Notes under the pieces: generated by a model
Told to the model about the DNA's origin: nothing
The model's input: the letters and a program-made list of their open reading frames with translations, nothing else
Databases searched by the model: none
Shown here: piece by piece, positions 63,493-64,000 of the stretch
Layout of the letters: each line of letters opens with the position of its first letter
How positions within the stretch are numbered: position 1 is the stretch's first letter
Source of the DNA: Bacteroidetes bacterium 46-16
GTDB lineage: Bacteria > Bacteroidota > Bacteroidia > Chitinophagales > Chitinophagaceae
NCBI GenBank assembly: GCA_001897835.1
Contig: MKUN01000027.1
Span: 1 to 64,000, forward strand
Direction of reading: 5' to 3'
DNA length: 64,000 nt
Made by a program: the position numbers and the translations under genes

Positions 63493-63711
63493 ATGGCTAA
63501 ACAGTCTTTAATCAAACAAGACGGGACAATCGTTGAAGCTTTATCAAACGCCATGTTTCGTGTACGACTCGAAAACGGGCATGAGATACTGGCCACAATA
63601 TCAGGAAAAATGCGGATGCACTACATACGTATATTACCTGGCGATAAAGTTGGTGTAGAGATGAGTCCCTATGATCTAAGTCGGGGCCGTATCATTTATA
63701 GATATAAATAA
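63493..63711 (+). CDS. infA: Translation initiation factor IF-1
   Basis: A 72-residue S1/OB-fold protein, normal length, that binds the 30S A site with IF-2 and IF-3. Motifs are [37 protein letters not shown] and [16 protein letters not shown]. It heads the ribosomal alpha operon, ahead of rpmJ and rpsM. Confidence 0.97.
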   Translation: MAKQSLIKQDGTIVEALSNAMFRVRLENGHEILATISGKMRMHYIRILPGDKVGVEMSPYDLSRGRIIYRYK

Positions 63712-63732
63712 ATTAATAAAGCATAAAGACTC

Positions 63733-63849
63733 ATGAAGGTCAGAGCATCTATCAAGAAGCGCAGCGCAGATTGCAAGATAGTACGCCGCAAAGGCAGGTT
63801 GTACATCATCAACAAAAAGAACCCTCGGTTTAAACAACGCCAGGGCTAA
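63733..63849 (+). CDS. rpmJ: 50S ribosomal protein L36
   Basis: Translated by hand: 38 residues, [20 protein letters not shown] ... NPRFKQRQG. It is a complete L36. Only one of the four zinc-ligand positions (Cys14) is kept, so this is the zinc-free (C-minus) form. It lies 21 bases after infA and 40 bases before rpsM, the usual order. Confidence 0.95.
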   Translation: MKVRASIKKRSADCKIVRRKGRLYIINKKNPRFKQRQG

Positions 63850-63889
63850 ACATTTTTTTTAAATTTAAAATCTTAAATACTCAATATTA

Positions 63890-64000
63890 ATGGCTCGTAT
63901 AGCTGGTATTGATCTTCCGAAGAACAAACGTGGTGAGATAGCACTTACCTATATTTATGGTATTGGCCCAAGCACAGCCCAATACATCCTTTCCAAATCC
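63890..64000 (+). CDS. rpsM: 30S ribosomal protein S13 (3' end outside window)
   Basis: The first 37 codons are present: [20 protein letters not shown] then [14 protein letters not shown], the S13 N-terminus. The gene continues beyond the window. rpsK, rpsD, rpoA and rplQ are expected to follow. Confidence 0.95.
   Translation, partial: MARIAGIDLPKNKRGEIALTYIYGIGPSTAQYILSKS

Overview
The window is a chromosomal segment of a Bacteroidota bacterium. It probably belongs to the Chitinophagales/Chitinophagaceae side of the phylum, but that level is inference. The evidence is: five proteins with type IX secretion (T9SS/Por) C-terminal sorting tails; TonB-dependent receptors with an N-terminal carboxypeptidase-regulatory domain; start-proximal TAnnTTTG promoter elements; leucine dehydrogenase; and the infA-rpmJ-rpsM head of the ribosomal alpha operon. 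No tRNA, rRNA, CRISPR array, prophage or complete insertion sequence was seen. Base composition is fairly even, near mid-40s to 50 % G+C by eye, except for a very A+T-rich block at about 54700-55800.

Layout. 1-5300: the end of a low-complexity ORF full of palindromes, a PQQ-propeller protein, a TonB-like protein, a HEAT-like protein and leucine dehydrogenase. 5301-7180: a BlaI-type repressor and an M56 (BlaR1-like) peptidase whose periplasmic part is an N-acetylmuramoyl-L-alanine amidase, preceded by a consensus promoter covered by three operator dyads. 7260-14800: housekeeping and membrane genes (purC, hutU, ispF, acetoacetyl-CoA reductase, a polytopic membrane protein), small secreted or lipoprotein genes, and a dienelactone-hydrolase-like protein without its catalytic residues. 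14900-18400: a DUF1800/DUF1501 pair behind a phased array of four TAACAA repeats. 18490-20000: small orphan genes and an XRE regulator. 20044-28306 (minus strand): two tandem DUF4331 proteins, a TPR lipoprotein, a HupE/UreJ-like membrane protein and a TonB-dependent receptor. This is the most system-like locus in the window and may serve metal or other small-ligand handling at the cell surface (inference).

28550-42700: an AIM24-family protein, a 1548-residue T9SS surface protein with four Ig-like repeats, a DUF922 protein, lepA, a pentapeptide-repeat protein, a TonB-dependent receptor and a secreted phospholipase-D-like protein. 42758-50490: lpdA, small genes, and a three-gene ferredoxin-dependent 2-oxoacid oxidoreductase operon (FAD/Fe-S oxidoreductase plus gamma-alpha and beta subunits) followed by a retropepsin-like protease. 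50573-58740: a MauG-type dihaem peroxidase lipoprotein, a PorT-like barrel, a frameshifted TPR/metallopeptidase gene, a TPR-membrane protein of mosaic composition, an orphan secreted protein, an M20 dipeptidase and a TMEM175-like channel. 58997-64000: a T9SS protein with an IPT/TIG domain, queA, gmhA-gmhB for heptose synthesis, then infA, rpmJ and the start of rpsM.

The best leads are the DUF4331-TPR-HupE-receptor locus, the BlaI/M56-amidase cell-wall sensing pair with its operator array, the TAACAA array, and the dienelactone hydrolase pseudoenzyme.
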